DNA from: Hyperoodon ampullatus
Taxonomy: Eukaryota > Chordata > Mammalia > Artiodactyla > Ziphiidae
DNA: 64,000 bases
Assembly: GCA_949752795.1 (NCBI GenBank)
Contig: OX457058.1
Location: 170,254,223 to 170,318,222, forward strand
Direction: 5' to 3'
Each line of letters begins with the position of its first letter. The stretch's first letter is position 1. A program made the translations under genes and the position numbers. The notes under the pieces are model-generated. The model did not search any database. It worked only from the letters and a program-made list of their open reading frames with translations, and had not been told where the DNA came from. This document shows positions 38,473 to 50,595 of this stretch, in pieces.

Positions 38473-39994
38473 CCCCAGTTCCTCTGCAGCTTCGGGGCTC
38501 CTGAACCTCACCACCCCACGCTAATGCACTCTGCTGTGCCTCCCTGAGAGAGGGGCCCTCACTGGTCAACCAGTCACTGGCCGCGCTTGGGGCCAGATCA
38601 TGGGCACTTCCCATGGCCCCCAAGGCCTCTAGCCCCCGTGGGAGGGGGAACGAGCTGTGAGTGAGACCCCCAGCCGAAGCCATGGCAGGGAACTCAATGG
38701 CACACAGTAGGGTCACTCTCAGGGGGCTGAGGGTGTGGCAGGTGCGGGTGGGGGAGGGAGGCGGCGCATTCAGGGGTACCCGGCCACGTATGTGCCGTCA
38801 AGGGCAGGAGGACACAGTCAGTGAAAGGAGAACCCGGTGAAGGGTAGAGCGGTGGCTTCTGGCAAAGAAGGAGGTGCACCGGGACGTGGCCTGTCCACTG
38901 AAGTGAGTAGGCTGACCGGGTGTCTGAGACCGTGTCCGTGCGTTTGGCCAGACCTTGGAGATTCACAAAGCTCTTTTCGGCTTCCTCTTCCAGCTGATCC
39001 TCAGAAACCCCTCTGTGGTTGCAAGGACATCCTTATTTTCCAGATGTGGAAATTGAGGCCCAGCTGGGGAAATCACTACCCGCTGGACATGCAAACAGCA
39101 AGGGCCAAGACCAGGCCCGACGGCAGGTGTAACAGCAAGCTTTGTACAGCATGGCTGCCTGGAGCCAGGGCCACTTGGGAGAGCAGATGGAGGCTTCCCC
39201 TCCATGGTCTGGAATGTCTCCTTCATGGCCCGGAGCCCCGGCACATCAGCACTTGGGGGGCGTGGGCTGCTACCTTGCGAAGACAGCCACGCTGAAGCAT
39301 CATCCCCTGGGTGGCCTCTGCATCAAGAGCACCGGCAGCTTTGTGTGATGGGGGGCTGGGGGCGTGCAGCACTCCTTACTCCTTGGCACAACGGCAGCAG
39401 TAAATCCCCCCAGTCAGATACTGGAGCCCGTTAAAGCCCTGCTTCCTCTTCCAGCAGAGGACGTGGGGACTCCAGTCTCAGCAGGTCCGGGGTATCTGCT
39501 CAGAGCCCCCCAGTTTAAGGCCTGCCAAGAGAGAAATCGCATTTGGTTCTGGAAAGTTCTTCCTGGAGAACAGTGGCCTTCTCATGGCCCTCTCTCCCCA
39601 TGGGGGGGCTTCCCCGCTGTCTCTGCCAGGACTCCTGTCACGTGAGGCCGTGCTTTGGAGGCTGGGGGGGAGGGGGAGGGGACCGCTGCTTCTGTCAGCT
39701 GTCGCTGCCTCGCTGGCCGTAGATTGCAGGCCTATGTGTGTGGACACCAGTGACCCGCCACGTGCGTCTGCCGGCTCTGAGTGAGTGCAGTGCCACCGCC
39801 GCCCCTCATCAGGCCTGCATTAAAAGCCTCAGCCCTAAGTCTGGCCGCGTGCCTCTGAGGCCCGTTTCCCTGCCGGTTTCCTGTAGGAGGAAAACCCAAT
39901 GATGGTAGCACCTAGGGGTTCTGTTCCTACAAAGTCGTAAGTTCTTCCTCCTCTCTCCTCTGCCTGTGGGAGTGTGGGGCACGAGCTCACACAT

Positions 39995-40157
39995 GTCGTA
40001 TAGAACTCCATTATAGAATAGAATGTAAATCATCCTGTCTATAGAGAGAACTCTATATAGAACTCTCTCTATAGGATAGAAGATAGAACATACCGTGTAG
40101 AACTCTCATTATAGAATAGAATATAAATCATCCGTGTCTATAGAGAGAAACGGAGAT
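39995..40157 (+). repeat. Local duplication with hairpin
   Basis: A unit of about 60 bases (TAGAACTC..ATTATAGAATAGAAT.TAAATCATC...CTATAGAGAGAA) occurs at about 39999-40052 and again at about 40097-40150. The sequence between is a near-palindrome, 40039-40074, with arms CTATAGAGAGA and TCTCTCTATAG. Confidence 0.85.
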
Positions 40158-41286
40158 TCTAGAGACAGAGTGTATGCAGACCTCTGCGTAACCAAGTACA
40201 GACAACGTGTGTGACACATACAGAGGAAGGGGTGAGATTGAAAGCCTGAACTGTCTAGGTCTAAGTATGGATCAAAATAAAGGTCCCCCCAGAGCCACAG
40301 TGCCAGGCTTCCTTTTGTCCAGTCTGCCACTTTGGGAGCAGCTGCAAGGTTTTCGAGAGACCTGGGGGGCGTCCTCTCATCTCGGGGTGCTCGCTCAGCT
40401 GCTTGATGACCTAGTGGGGCCGACCCCCTTCCCACTGGTCCAACAACTCCCAGACCCTGTTGGCATCGCGTTATCTTGGAGACGAGATTGAACGCACAGA
40501 TGCCCAGGTCCACCCGGCCTGCTGAGTTGGCAGCTTCAGTGCGGGGTCTGGAATCCGCGGGTGATCCTGTAGCGTCAGGGTGAGTGTGTCTGGGTGACTC
40601 TGACATGGTGGGGCTGGGCTAGCATGTACTGGAAGGAGCTCTGGCAGCTTATTTGAGGGCAGACCTGCCAAGGGTGAAAGAATTGGGTCCCACAGTAGAG
40701 CAGGCCAGTTAAGAATCACCAGACTCCAGCCCAGCTAGTTGTACTGGCTTCCTCCACCCTCTCAGTTTTCAACTTCAGGGAATATCGACCCAGAGAGGGC
40801 TACCGTTGCCCGCCACTTTCCCCACCTCAATGCTGAGCCCAGGCCCTTGTCACCTGTTTCCTGAGGTCAAGACCTCCGGCCACCCCATCTGTTTCCCAGG
40901 CACCTGGCCGCCTGCTACTGGGCTGCCTTCTCGGGCTACGCTTACAGCCAGGGCCTCCGGGTCTCCACACACCAGGCTGTGAGGTCCCACATGCTCCCCG
41001 GGGGTCCCTGAAGTTGCACGAGCTGCCTTGGATGAAGAGTAACAGGCAGACACCCGCACTGGACCCCAGCTGGCAAAGCACAGCCCCAAAGCCCCCGATC
41101 TCCTCTGACCCACTGAAAACCAGGGACTATTATCCCTGGGTACTGGAGGTGAAACAAGTCTCGGAGAATCAAAAGGTTTCCCCAAGGCCATTGCAAAAAT
41201 GTGACAGAAAGGGGCATCCTGGTATGTGTCACTGGTGTGGGAAGTGGGGGAGCTTCTCCATGGAGGGCAATTGGTCAAGGGTATCT

Positions 41287-42487
41287 GGAGTGGGGTGAAT
41301 TGTATGTCCTTGTCCTAAGCCCTGGCCCCTGTGAAGGCAACTTTATTTGGAAAAAGAGTCTTTGTAGATATAATTAAGGATCTCAAGATGAAATCATCCT
41401 GAATTATCTAGGTGGTCCCAAATCCTGTGACAGGTGTCCTTATAAGAGAAAGGCAGGGTGATTGTGAGACACAAAGAGACATATGGGAGAAGCCACATGA
41501 AGACCGAGGCAGAGATTGCAGTGATGCAGCCACAGCCAAAGAATGCATGGAGCCTCCAGAGGCTGGAAGAGTCAAGGAAGGATCCTTCCCTAGAGCCTTT
41601 AGAGGGAACTTGGCCCTGTCCACACGTTTTTGGCTTTTTTTTTTTAAAGGTTTTTATAACACTTTTATTTATTTATTTGTTCATTTACTTATTTGTCTGA
41701 GTTTGACTATTTTATTTTATTTTAATTTTTATTGGAATATAGTTGACTTAGAATGTTGTGTTAGTTTCAGGTGTACAGCAAAGTGAATCAGGTCTACATA
41801 TACATATATCCACTCTTTTTTAGATTCGAATGTGGGGTTATGTTTAACATTAGTTGCTGGTACCTGCAGGGACCACATGAAGGTTACCACCATGCTTCTC
41901 CCCAGCTGGCTGAAGGCCAATGCCTAAAGAAGGGAAAAACTAAATTGATTACCTTCCTTACCTCCAGGCTGCCTTTTCTGTCTGAGTATGTGACTTCCTG
42001 CTTGAATTCACTTCTCCTTTCTTGCCCTTATATGTAGTGCTGTTTTTTGGACAAAGGAAAGCTGGCTCTAAAATATCTGGATGTCTATGTTCTTATTCCA
42101 CATTCTTATTTATTTATTATTATTTTTATTGAAGTATAATTGCCTTACAGTGTTGTGTTAGTTTCTGCTAATTGTATTTTTTGACAGTTTCAATGTGTAT
42201 TTCACAAAATATTGGCTACATTCCCTGTGTTGTACAATATATCCTTGTAGCTTATTTTATACATGATAGTTTGTACTTCTTAATCCCCTACACTTATTTT
42301 TCCCTTCCCTACGGGTAACCACTAGTTTGTTCTCTATATCTGTGAGTCTGCTGCTTTGTTGTTGGCCCTGTCCACACCTTGAATCTGGATTTTCTTACCT
42401 TCAAAGCTGTGAGAGAATAATATTTCTGTTGGTTAAGCCACTTAGCTTACGGTGCTTTGTTAAGCAGCCCTTGGAGACCAATGTAGG
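41287..42487 (+). mobile_element. MaLR (MLT1-type) LTR split by an L1-like insertion
   Basis: The left part (41287-41625) and right part (42362-42487, ending ...CTGTGAGAGAATAATATTTC..GTTAAGC) read as one LTR when the insertion is removed. The duplicated 16-mer TTGGCCCTGTCCACAC stands at 41610-41625 and 42362-42377. The LTR begins with the TGAATTGTATGTCC block and contains the CTTATAAGAGAAAGGCAGG block of MaLR LTRs. Confidence 0.8.
41626..42361 (-). mobile_element. L1-like insertion, minus orientation, composite
   Basis: It starts with a T-rich tail and carries the artiodactyl/cetacean L1 3'-end sequence (TTTATTGGAATATAGTTGACTT...GTTTCAGGTGTACAGC) at about 41700-41830. A second, similar L1 end (TTTTTATTGAAGTATAATTGCC...) stands at about 42115-42350. 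Between them, 41840-42097 has no L1 similarity that I can see. Confidence 0.7.
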
Positions 42488-43424
42488 ATCACAGCCCAGA
42501 TCCTGCTTCAAGGACTCGGTCCTAAGGAAGAGATGGGGAACGGATGTGCATTTAGGTCTAACGATGTACATCCCCCATAATCTCCTAAGGCTCAAAAGGA
42601 ATTCAGAAGTAACTGAAATGTCCAGTGGCAGGGGATTGCCTAAATAAATGATGGCAGATCCTGAAGAAGTGATATTTTGGATGTTTGGAAGAATGTTGTA
42701 GTGCGGGGGATGACAGTCTAATGCTGGGTGGGAAGTGCAGGACACGAAGCTCTGTGTGTTAGATTGAAGTATATGAATTGCTGGTGCTCGGCCATTTTTG
42801 ACCTCAACATCCCCAGCGGTATGAAGGAGCTTCTAGAAGGAACATCTCTGACTTGGCGCTGGGGGCTGAGTGGAGGGATTAGGGAAGGGAGGGGCTCCTG
42901 GTCAGCAGGAACAGGAGACGGCCACCCAAGTGGGACAACGGCACGAGCTAAGGAAGCGAGCAAACCAACAGTGCATCTGCGGCTGCGCATCTCAGGCTGA
43001 TCTTTATCTGGCCACGCTGGGCTGGACCTGGAGCAATCTGAAGGCTCCCCTTTTATCATCCTCCCCCAGCCTGGACCTGAGACAGGCCTGAGCCCACAGC
43101 TCTTCCTTCTCTCCCAGTGGACCCAAGGGAGGCAGCTCCCGAGCTCCCTGCTCTGGCCATCCTGACAGCCCTTCTCCGCATCCTAGGAAGAGGAAAGGGA
43201 GGGTGTGTAGCCAGAGGGAGCTGGAGACGTTCCCAAGGGAGAAGTTAGGGGCTGCTTTATGAAGAACCAGCTTCCTCGCCCACATGAGCAGTGAAAACCA
43301 TGTAAGTGAACGTGACCCTTGTGACCTTGGTCTCTAGGAAGCTTAGTGGCAAATAGCCTTGTGAAAACTTCTAGCTCATAAATATGCACTTTCTTTGACT
43401 TTCCAGCTGTGGCATTCTGTTTCT

Positions 43425-43545
43425 GTTAATTTACTCTGACTTTGATAATATCTCAAAATCAGGTAGGGTAAGCCCTCCAGGTTTGTTCTTTTTTATCACT
43501 GCTTTGATCAGCATTCCAACTTCATTTATATTTTTCCTGACGGTG
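43425..43545 (-). mobile_element. L1 ORF2 fragment
   Basis: GGTAAGCCCTCCAGGTTTGTTC followed by TTTTATCACTGCTTTGATCA is the reverse complement of an L1 ORF2 segment. It is short and decayed. Confidence 0.5.
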
Positions 43546-44842
43546 TGTCTGATTTTTTAATTTTTAACTTTTAACTTTAAATCTGGAGAGGTCCCCTAAG
43601 CCAGCCTCAAACCCTTTAACGAATCAAGTGTGACATAAACATTATTTTTTCCTCCCAAGAATGCAGAGCTGGAAAAGGCCTTGAAAATCTGCTAGCACCA
43701 AGGTTATTGCAAACTGGCAGCAAATAGGTTGAACCGGTAGAAGCCGTACTGTTTGAAATGGATGGATTAAAAAAAACTCATTTAAATTAGGGGCGCACGT
43801 TTTAAAATTGGGATAGTTCTCATTAAAAAAGAAACCCAGATTTCCAACTCCCTTGGGACAATCAGAAGGTCTCTTGGCGCCATCGTTAGATCAGGCACCA
43901 GGTCCATCTAGACCTTCAACGAATTTACTGAGCATCTACTACATGGCAGACGTGGCCCTGGCCACTGATGCTTTCCTGCGGTGCTCCTGTGACTTGCCTC
44001 ATTATCCTGTTAACAGCCTGGTCCCCGAGAAGGTCCAGTGTGCAGCCCTTACTGGTCCAGCCACTTCCATTTACAAATGGGGAAACTGAGGCCAGAGAGG
44101 GAAAGGGACCTGCTGATGGCCACCCAGAGACCATTGGCCATCAGGGAACTGGAACCCGGGCCTCCTGACTCCTGTTCCCAGCTACCCGGCCACCCTCACT
44201 GCCTTCAGCTGGGGGAGCCTGTTACTTTCACACCTCCCTGTTCAAGCTCATGTTATCAGCACATTCTCAGCAGCACCGGGGGCTCGCAGGCATCTGACTA
44301 ATCAGAACCCAGGAAGCCTGCCAACTGAGTGACTCTGCAGCCTCTTTCTAGGGTTGTATTTTTTTTTTTTTTAACTTACTGTGATCCAACCGTCACCAGG
44401 CACATGCAACCCAGCCATCCCTGCACTGAAAGCAGTCATTGCAACGGATGCAGAGTTAATTGTCAGCTAACTGTCTCTGATGCATTTGACTTCTGCCTGT
44501 ACATCTGTGGGACGTTGGTACGTTGGTACATTGGTCCCCCTTGCTGGTTTCTCCTCCCCCTGCTCCGGTTCCCTCTGGCGGGGTTTCTATGGTGATTGAG
44601 GAATGAGGAAGGGGGACTCCACTTTCTTTTTGAGAAGGTGTCTGTGGCTTCAGAGGCCCCTGGGGCTGCTCAGATGCCCCGCCACCTGCCTCACCGGTGA
44701 CAACCTCTTTGATTTGGGCATCGCACTTTCCCCTCAGCCTGGACTCCGGCCACACTTGTCTGCATGCTTGTCCTTGTCCCTTCTCTTCATGCAGGTCTTG
44801 GCTCAAAAGCCACCTCCTCAGGGTGGACTGCCCAGCCCCAGT

Positions 44843-45331
44843 TGTTACTGAGTCCAAGCTCGCTCTGTTCACCGCACAACATGCCGATGAATCGGAGACG
44901 AGGTGTTGAGGCAAAGAATCCGACTTTATTCGAAAGCCAGCAGACCAAGAAGACGGCGGACTAATGTCTCTAAATAACCATCTTATCGGGGTTTGGATGC
45001 CAGTTTCTTTTATAGCACAGAGATGGGGAGGAGATGAGAAAGTAAAGTCAAAAGGGCATAAGTTTTGCAAATATCCCCTGGAATGGCCAGCCTCAGGGAG
45101 GGGATGTGTTAATTTCTTCTTTCTTGCAACCATCCCCAGGTGGACAGGGTCCGGATATTTCCCTGAACAAAGGCACTCTGGTTTAACATTCAGGCAGAGG
45201 GGCAGGGTTCTCCAAGGCAGGCCATTATGTATACACAGTATCCTTTTAGTGAACAAAATCAATGGGAAGCAAAGGTTAAAGTAAAAGACACAGATCCAAT
45301 GTGTAGTCTGATTGGGCTCTTCCCTGTTACA
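44843..45331 (-). mobile_element. Solo LTR of an endogenous gammaretrovirus-like element
   Basis: On the minus strand this 489-base unit begins TGTAAC and ends GTAACA, has a TATA box (CTATAAAAG, about 45016-45008) and an AATAAAG poly(A) signal (44930-44924). That is the U3-R-U5 layout of an LTR. No internal gag/pol/env sequence is seen on either side, so it is a solo LTR left by recombination. The four-base flanks CAGT / CAAT differ at one base. The 337-codon open frame across it is fortuitous. Confidence 0.8.
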
Positions 45332-45714
45332 CAATCCGTCTGTATCTCCTCTTCCCCCCATGTTCCTTTTGGCACGGATCTGAAATTCTATTATGTGTTT
45401 ATTTGTTTCCTGTCCATCACCTGGACTAGGATGTAAGTTCCATGAGGGCGCGGACTTTGTCCTCCCCAAGGCTCAACTCCCAGAGCCCTGCACAGTGCCA
45501 GGCACATAGTAGGTTCTCAGTAAATGACTGATGACTCAGTGAATGGACTTGCACCTCCTCTCCAGCCCCCGCCTTCCTCATCCTTGAGAATATCACCCAT
45601 TCCGTGTGGTGTCCTGCTACTTAGTGTCTGTCAGGTGACCTGTGCTTCAGAGTTCTTGGAAAAGAAAAAGGAAAAAGAACTGCTCTAGGAAAACCCTAAG
45701 TCTGGGGCCGTTTG

Positions 45715-46280
45715 GAAGATTCATGGTTATGTAACAAACCACCCCAAACCTCAGTGGTTGAAAACAACAATCACTTTCTCACTTTTATCGGGCTTAGATG
45801 GGTGGGAAATTCAGGCAGGGTTTGGTCAAGTGGTTCTTCTGCTCTACAGGGTGCTGGCTGGGGTCATTCGCTTGGCTGTGTTCAGACTGTGGTTGGGCTG
45901 AGTAAAGAGGTCCCTGGAGGCTTCATCCACGTTTCTGCTGCCTCAGTGCTCCTTCACGTGACACCTCCCTGCCTTTCTCTCTCTCTCCCACCTCCCACCC
46001 ATTTGGTTAGCTTGGGCTTCCTTACAGCATGGCAGCTCCAGGTCAGCCTCCTTACCTGGCAGCTGGCTTCCAAGAAAAAATGTACCAGCATGTGAAAGCA
46101 GAAGTAGCTGATCTCAAGGCTCAGCCTCAGGAGTTTATACAGCATCACTTATGCCCCAAAGGATTAAGACAAGTCACAGGGGAAGCCCTGACTCAAAGGG
46201 AGGGAGGGGAAATAGACTCCACCTCCTGACGGAAGGAGCAGCACAGACTGTGCAGCCATATTTAATCCATCACAGGGACT
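45715..46280 (-). mobile_element. MaLR/MLT1-like LTR, left part
   Basis: Starts ATGGTTATGTAACAAACCACC..CCTCAGTGGTTGAAAACAAC, the reverse complement of an MLT1-like 3' end. The continuation (46770-46873, with CTCTATCTCCAAATATGGTC and CATAATTCAGCCCATAATA) lies beyond a CHR-2 SINE. The match in the middle is weaker. Confidence 0.55.
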
Positions 46281-46539
46281 GATCCCTTCCCAGGCCCTGT
46301 TTAAAGGACCTGGTTAAAGGCATACTCCAGGGCACATGAGCTAGGGCCTCACCCAGTGCCACTAACTTGAGGATTGCAATTATTTACACCATGTCTAAGC
46401 CAAATGATGGCCTAATACAAAGGAAGGGTTTACTGCTCAGTAAACCCTGTGTAAACTCTTACTAAGGACAAAATTGAGGGAGAATATCAGCCCAAATTAA
46501 GAGATCGGCATTTGTTATTCATTAAAATATGTGTGTTTT

Positions 46540-46769
46540 TTTGTTTTGTTTTGTTTTGTTTTGTTTTGTTTTGTTTTGCGGTACGCGGGCCTCTCACTGT
46601 TGTGGTCTCTTCCGTTGTGGAGCACAGGCTCCGGACGCGCAGGCTCAGCGGCCATGGCTCACGGGCCCAGCCGCTCCACGGCATGTGGGATCCTTCCAGA
46701 CCAGGGCATGAACCTGCGTCCCCTGCATCGACAGGCAGACTCTCAACCACTGTGCCACCAGGGAAGCCC
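46540..46769 (-). mobile_element. CHR-2 SINE with (TTTTG)n tail
   Basis: A full-length CHR-2 SINE on the minus strand, with a tail that reads (TTTTG)n on the plus strand, about eight units (46540-46578). It sits inside a MaLR-like LTR whose halves lie at about 45715-46280 and 46770-46873. Confidence 0.92.
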
Positions 46770-46873
46770 TTAGTTACCTCTTTAAGACCTCTATCTCCAA
46801 ATATGGTCACATTCTGGGGCACTGGGGGTAGAACCTCAACATATGATTGGGGGCACATAATTCAGCCCATAAT

Positions 46874-49063
46874 AAACCGCCACCTAAAATTTGTTTTGAA
46901 TGTCAAGACTGATGACACCACACGTGCACCCAGAGGGCATGGGGAGGTTTATTGTTCACATAATGAGACTTGCTGGAGAGGACAAGGCAGGCTCCCAAGC
47001 TGGTCCAAAAATGGCCCGAGAAAGCAGGGATGGGAGGCCAGCTTGGGGTTTTTACAGTGGCTGGTGGGAGGGGCTGGGGTGAGGATTGACCACCAGTGGG
47101 CTTTCTCATCAGCTCGCCCAGACATGGGGCAGAAGGGGGAGGAGGGATGCGGCTGAGAAGCGGTCAGCCGCCAAGTATCAGAAAGTGGAGTGAGTCTCCA
47201 TCACGAGAGCCTGCTGCAAATCCCTATATCTGCACAGTCTTTCATAAAGCCCCATCCTTCCTTATCTCATTATCCTTAACAGCCCTAAATGCTGAGACCC
47301 AGATGGCACTGAGCTGAGGGATCCAGAGGAACTCAAAGTCTAGATTGTGTGTTCTACCTGCCTTTGGTTAGACCTGCACAGAGCCAGCAGTGCTCACAGA
47401 AGGGCCTGGTGGGGGCTGGAAACATGGGAGGGAGGGAGACAGAGTTTGAAAGACTCAGCTGGGCCTTGAAGACAAGAGATCCTCATCCCCTCCCTTCTCT
47501 CTTAGTTCAGAATGACTTTCACCTTCTGGAATCACCTGCTCAGGATCAGATAGGAAATTCTCATGGCTAAGATGCTGTTGCTCTGCACAGTCAGAGGGAG
47601 GAGTCTAATGCCCTTGAATCAGACCAAACCATGATCAATCTAAATGCCCCCTCCTCCATGAAGCCCGCCCTGTCTCTCCCTTCCAATCCCTTGCTCTAAG
47701 GCATATGGACGTGCCTGGGGCTGCCTCATGCTGTTGCTGTTCTTGGTCACACCTCGTCTCCTGCTCCCTAAGGTCAAGGTGGTGTCTTGTGCACCTGTGT
47801 GTCCCGGATGCTGCCTCTCCCATCTTCTCCCACCCCCTGTCCTTCATGCCCTGACCCTCAGGCACACTGGGGTCTCTGCACCCATCATTATTCCATGATT
47901 CTTTCTTCTGCAGAACATTTTTTCATGCTGTTCCCCTATCTGGAACACTGTTCCCTGCTCTAACCCCTCTCCTTTAACTTGGGAACTCCTCATCCATCTC
48001 AGCTCTGATGTCCCTTCCCCAGGACACCCTTCCTAACCCCCATCCCCACCTGCAGCCAGAGTAATTCCCTGTACAGTCAATCCTAACTCCTGAACTTATT
48101 CTTCACAATTATGTCCTACAGTGTGTGTATCCAGCCAATGAGAATGTAACAATGCTGTTCACCATAGCAGAAGCTCAGCAAGGAACTGGATGATTGATTG
48201 AATGAATGAATGAAGGAAAGAATGGATTCAGAGATCAGCTGAAGTCTTCTCCTCCTTGAGCCATATGGCCTGAGAAGCAGCCAGACATCACCCCTACCTG
48301 CAGCTGTCCCAGAGTGATCCAAGGGTGCTGAGGTTCCCTGATTACTGGCGAGAGAGCAGCTTCAGCTCCATGATTAGAGAGGAAATGAGCGATTGGATTC
48401 CTGGACCAAGGAGGCATCTGTTCCCGCCTTTGCTCCTGGGGTGCGCCGTCCTTGCTGTTCCCACCTTTGCTCCTGGGGTGCGCTGTCCTTGCAGTCTACC
48501 ATGTGACATCTTAGGAGGTTCCATCACAGAACCACGCCGCTATAAAGCTGGCAGGCTGCTCAGAAACCACGTAGTCCAAGACTGCACACTGGAAACCCTG
48601 GGCAGGATCTAGCCCCTAGATGGGTCTTGTCTGGCCACAGAGAGCTGATACCAGTTCCGCATGCCCACGGTTTCCCACCATGTTGCCCCGGAAGCTGCCT
48701 TCCCGAGTTCGTGAAGGCGCTGAAGTTTGCTGCCCCTGGCCTGGCCCAACTCTTTATTTGCAGGGGCAGGGATATGGCTGAAATGGTGGTGCGGGGCAAC
48801 AGAAACCCAGAGAGGGAGATGGTACTACTTAAGTTCACATGGCAATTGAGGCTCAGAGTGGAGACCAGGCCCACTAAGGGGCTCCCTTGAGCCGCAGGAA
48901 AAGCAAGTATCAGGTGAACCTCAGCAAATAACACAAACAGGAAGGGGTGAATGCTCTTGGGCCCCCGAGGAGGGAAAGGGGATTCTCCTGGGAGGAGGTG
49001 AGCCAACTTGCAGTGAGGTTTCTCTCTCTATCGAGACTCCACTCTGTACCCATGGGTCGGTTC
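46874..49063. other. Interval upstream of SERPINA4
   Basis: Mostly unique, GC-moderate sequence with a MIR-like or L2-like end (48060-48225) and the 37-bp duplication. No coding exon recognised. Confidence 0.5.
48418..48491 (+). repeat. 37-bp tandem duplication
   Basis: Two consecutive copies of a 37-base unit starting CTGTTCCC and containing CCTTTGCTCCTGGGGTGCGC; the copies differ at two positions. It lies about 2 kb upstream of SERPINA4 exon 2. Confidence 0.9.
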
Positions 49064-49076
49064 ATTAATAATTACC
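49064..49076 (-). promoter_or_regulatory. HNF1-like site upstream of SERPINA4
   Basis: Read on the minus strand this is GGTAATTATTAAT, an 11-of-13 match to the HNF1 palindrome GTTAATNATTAAC. HNF1 is a known activator of liver serpin promoters such as SERPINA1. It lies 1.5 kb upstream of SERPINA4 exon 2, followed by a TATA-like GATAAAT (49131-49137) and a GTGAGT that could be the donor of a non-coding exon 1 (about 49150-49196). This is an inference from motif and distance. Confidence 0.35.
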
Positions 49077-49235
49077 TAATCAGGGAGGTGGTAGGTGGTG
49101 CAGAGAGGTCTCTCCAATCTTCCTGGGCTTGATAAATCCAAGCCACATCTAGAGCTCAGACAGGCACCCAGGGGCCACTCCAGGATTGACTGTGCCGTGA
49201 GTAACCCTATGAGGGTCACAGTAGAGACTAAAAGG

Positions 49236-49341
49236 AGGGTGACCAACCATCCCAGTTTGCCTAGGACTGGGAGTTCTGGGACAAGACTTTCAGCGCTAAA
49301 AGTAGGAAAGTCCTGGGAAAACTGGAACAATTGGTCACCCT
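49236..49341. mobile_element. Short DNA transposon with terminal inverted repeats
   Basis: Starts AGGGTGACCAACCATCCCAG and ends AAAACTGGAACAATTGGTCACCCT: 10-11 base terminal repeats around a 106-base core. It lies just after the candidate SERPINA4 exon 1. Confidence 0.75.
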
Positions 49342-49650
49342 AATTAGCGGTGACAAAGGCTAGAAAGACCCCTACATATGATTGCACCAACCTCCTTGCT
49401 GCACTGGGCAGGGAACTGGTGCTCAGACCCAGGACAGCCTCCCGCAAGGCCACGTACAGCTGGGGACCCAGGTCTTCTGGCTCCAGCTGCTTTTGGAGAG
49501 CTCCTGTCAGAGCTTCTGGGTAATCTCACTGCAAAGCTGGAGAGAAGTGTGTGTGAGGCGGTAAGGAGTGGTTGGTATAGGTTGGTAGGAAGCCATGTTA
49601 GGGGGAGGGGTGTTCCTTGTTATGGTCCCTCTCCAGCGAGCACAGCAAAG

Positions 49651-49738
49651 TTGAGTAGATGTAATAGTGACTGTATGGTCCCCACAGCCAAAGATATTTA
49701 CTATCTGGCTCTTTATAGGAAAAGTTTTCTGACCTCTG
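49651..49738 (+). mobile_element. Fragment of the same Charlie-type element
   Basis: The block from AGTAGATGTAATAGTGAC through AGATATTTACTATCTGGCTC to GAAAAGTTTTCTGACCTCTG matches the second half of the element at 51694-51910. Confidence 0.65.
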
Positions 49739-50595
49739 GTCTGGGTGAAAAAAGATGGAGAGTTGAATGAGGGTCAAGAGGGACTGAGAGATTGAATGGG
49801 GTGGGATAGATGGAAGGCCAGATGGATGCTAGGGGTGACAACTGGGTTTGGGGCTGAGAACTAGGTAATGGTAGGGCCACTTGATGGGGCAGAGAAGATT
49901 TGGTGGAGAAAATCGAGCATCCTGTTTGGGGCAGGTTAAGTTCATTAGGGAAAGGGACCAATTCTATCCCTGAGACTTTGGACAAATCATGTGTTGAGCA
50001 TCAGTGATCTCATTTGTACAGAGAGGTGATAAGAATACCAGCTCTGTTGACCTCTACCTGGATAAGAGGGTCAAACAAAATGGCATAAAGGCGATTTTGC
50101 AAAGTGTAAAGCACACCACGGATGTCTGTGGGGTAGTCGCTAACATAGCCTTTGGCGTGAGCACCTTTGACGTGATGGGTCACTGGGCTAAGGAAATAAA
50201 CTCAGATGGTGCAAGGCACCCCAGGCTGAGAGTCCGGAGACCTGTGTTCTAGCTCAGATATTTACTAGTTTGGTGACTTGGTTAAGTCACTTTTGGAGTC
50301 TCTGTTTCCCCTCCTCTGTAATGAGAATGGAGTCCAGTGCCGTGCAGAGCTCACAGAGATGGGAAAGGAAATGGGATGGTGGACAACGAGCTGCTTTGTA
50401 AATCTGAAGCCCTGCTACAGAGTGTCGTGGCCCCACACACGTGGAGGTACTGGGTGTTTGCTACTCCCCTGCAAGCTCATCTGCAGGAGTTGAGAGTATC
50501 TCTTAGATCCCTGGGGCCCTGCCTTCTGCCTGGCATCTCAGTGGGGTTGGGCCTTCTGCTGGGGGGTTTCCTGGGCACATTCTTTCCTCTTGTAG

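Larger units (their letters stand above)
26778..44842. other. Interval between SERPINA12 and SERPINA4, left part
   Basis: In the human cluster SERPINA12 has non-coding 5' exons upstream, so some of this is probably SERPINA12 intron and promoter, but I cannot place them by eye. The sequence holds the repeats listed separately; no coding exon was recognised. The GC-rich patches at 30560-30610 and 38270-39800 have no gene-like reading frame. Confidence 0.5.

Noticed and set aside
44456..45469. 337-codon open frame on the minus strand, the longest in the window
   Set aside because: It runs through a complete ERV LTR (44843-45331) and beyond both its ends, has no domain resemblance, and its codon use and composition follow the DNA rather than a protein.
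46512..47156. 214-codon open frame on the plus strand
   Set aside because: Its first third is the translation of a CHR-2 SINE and its TTTTG tail.
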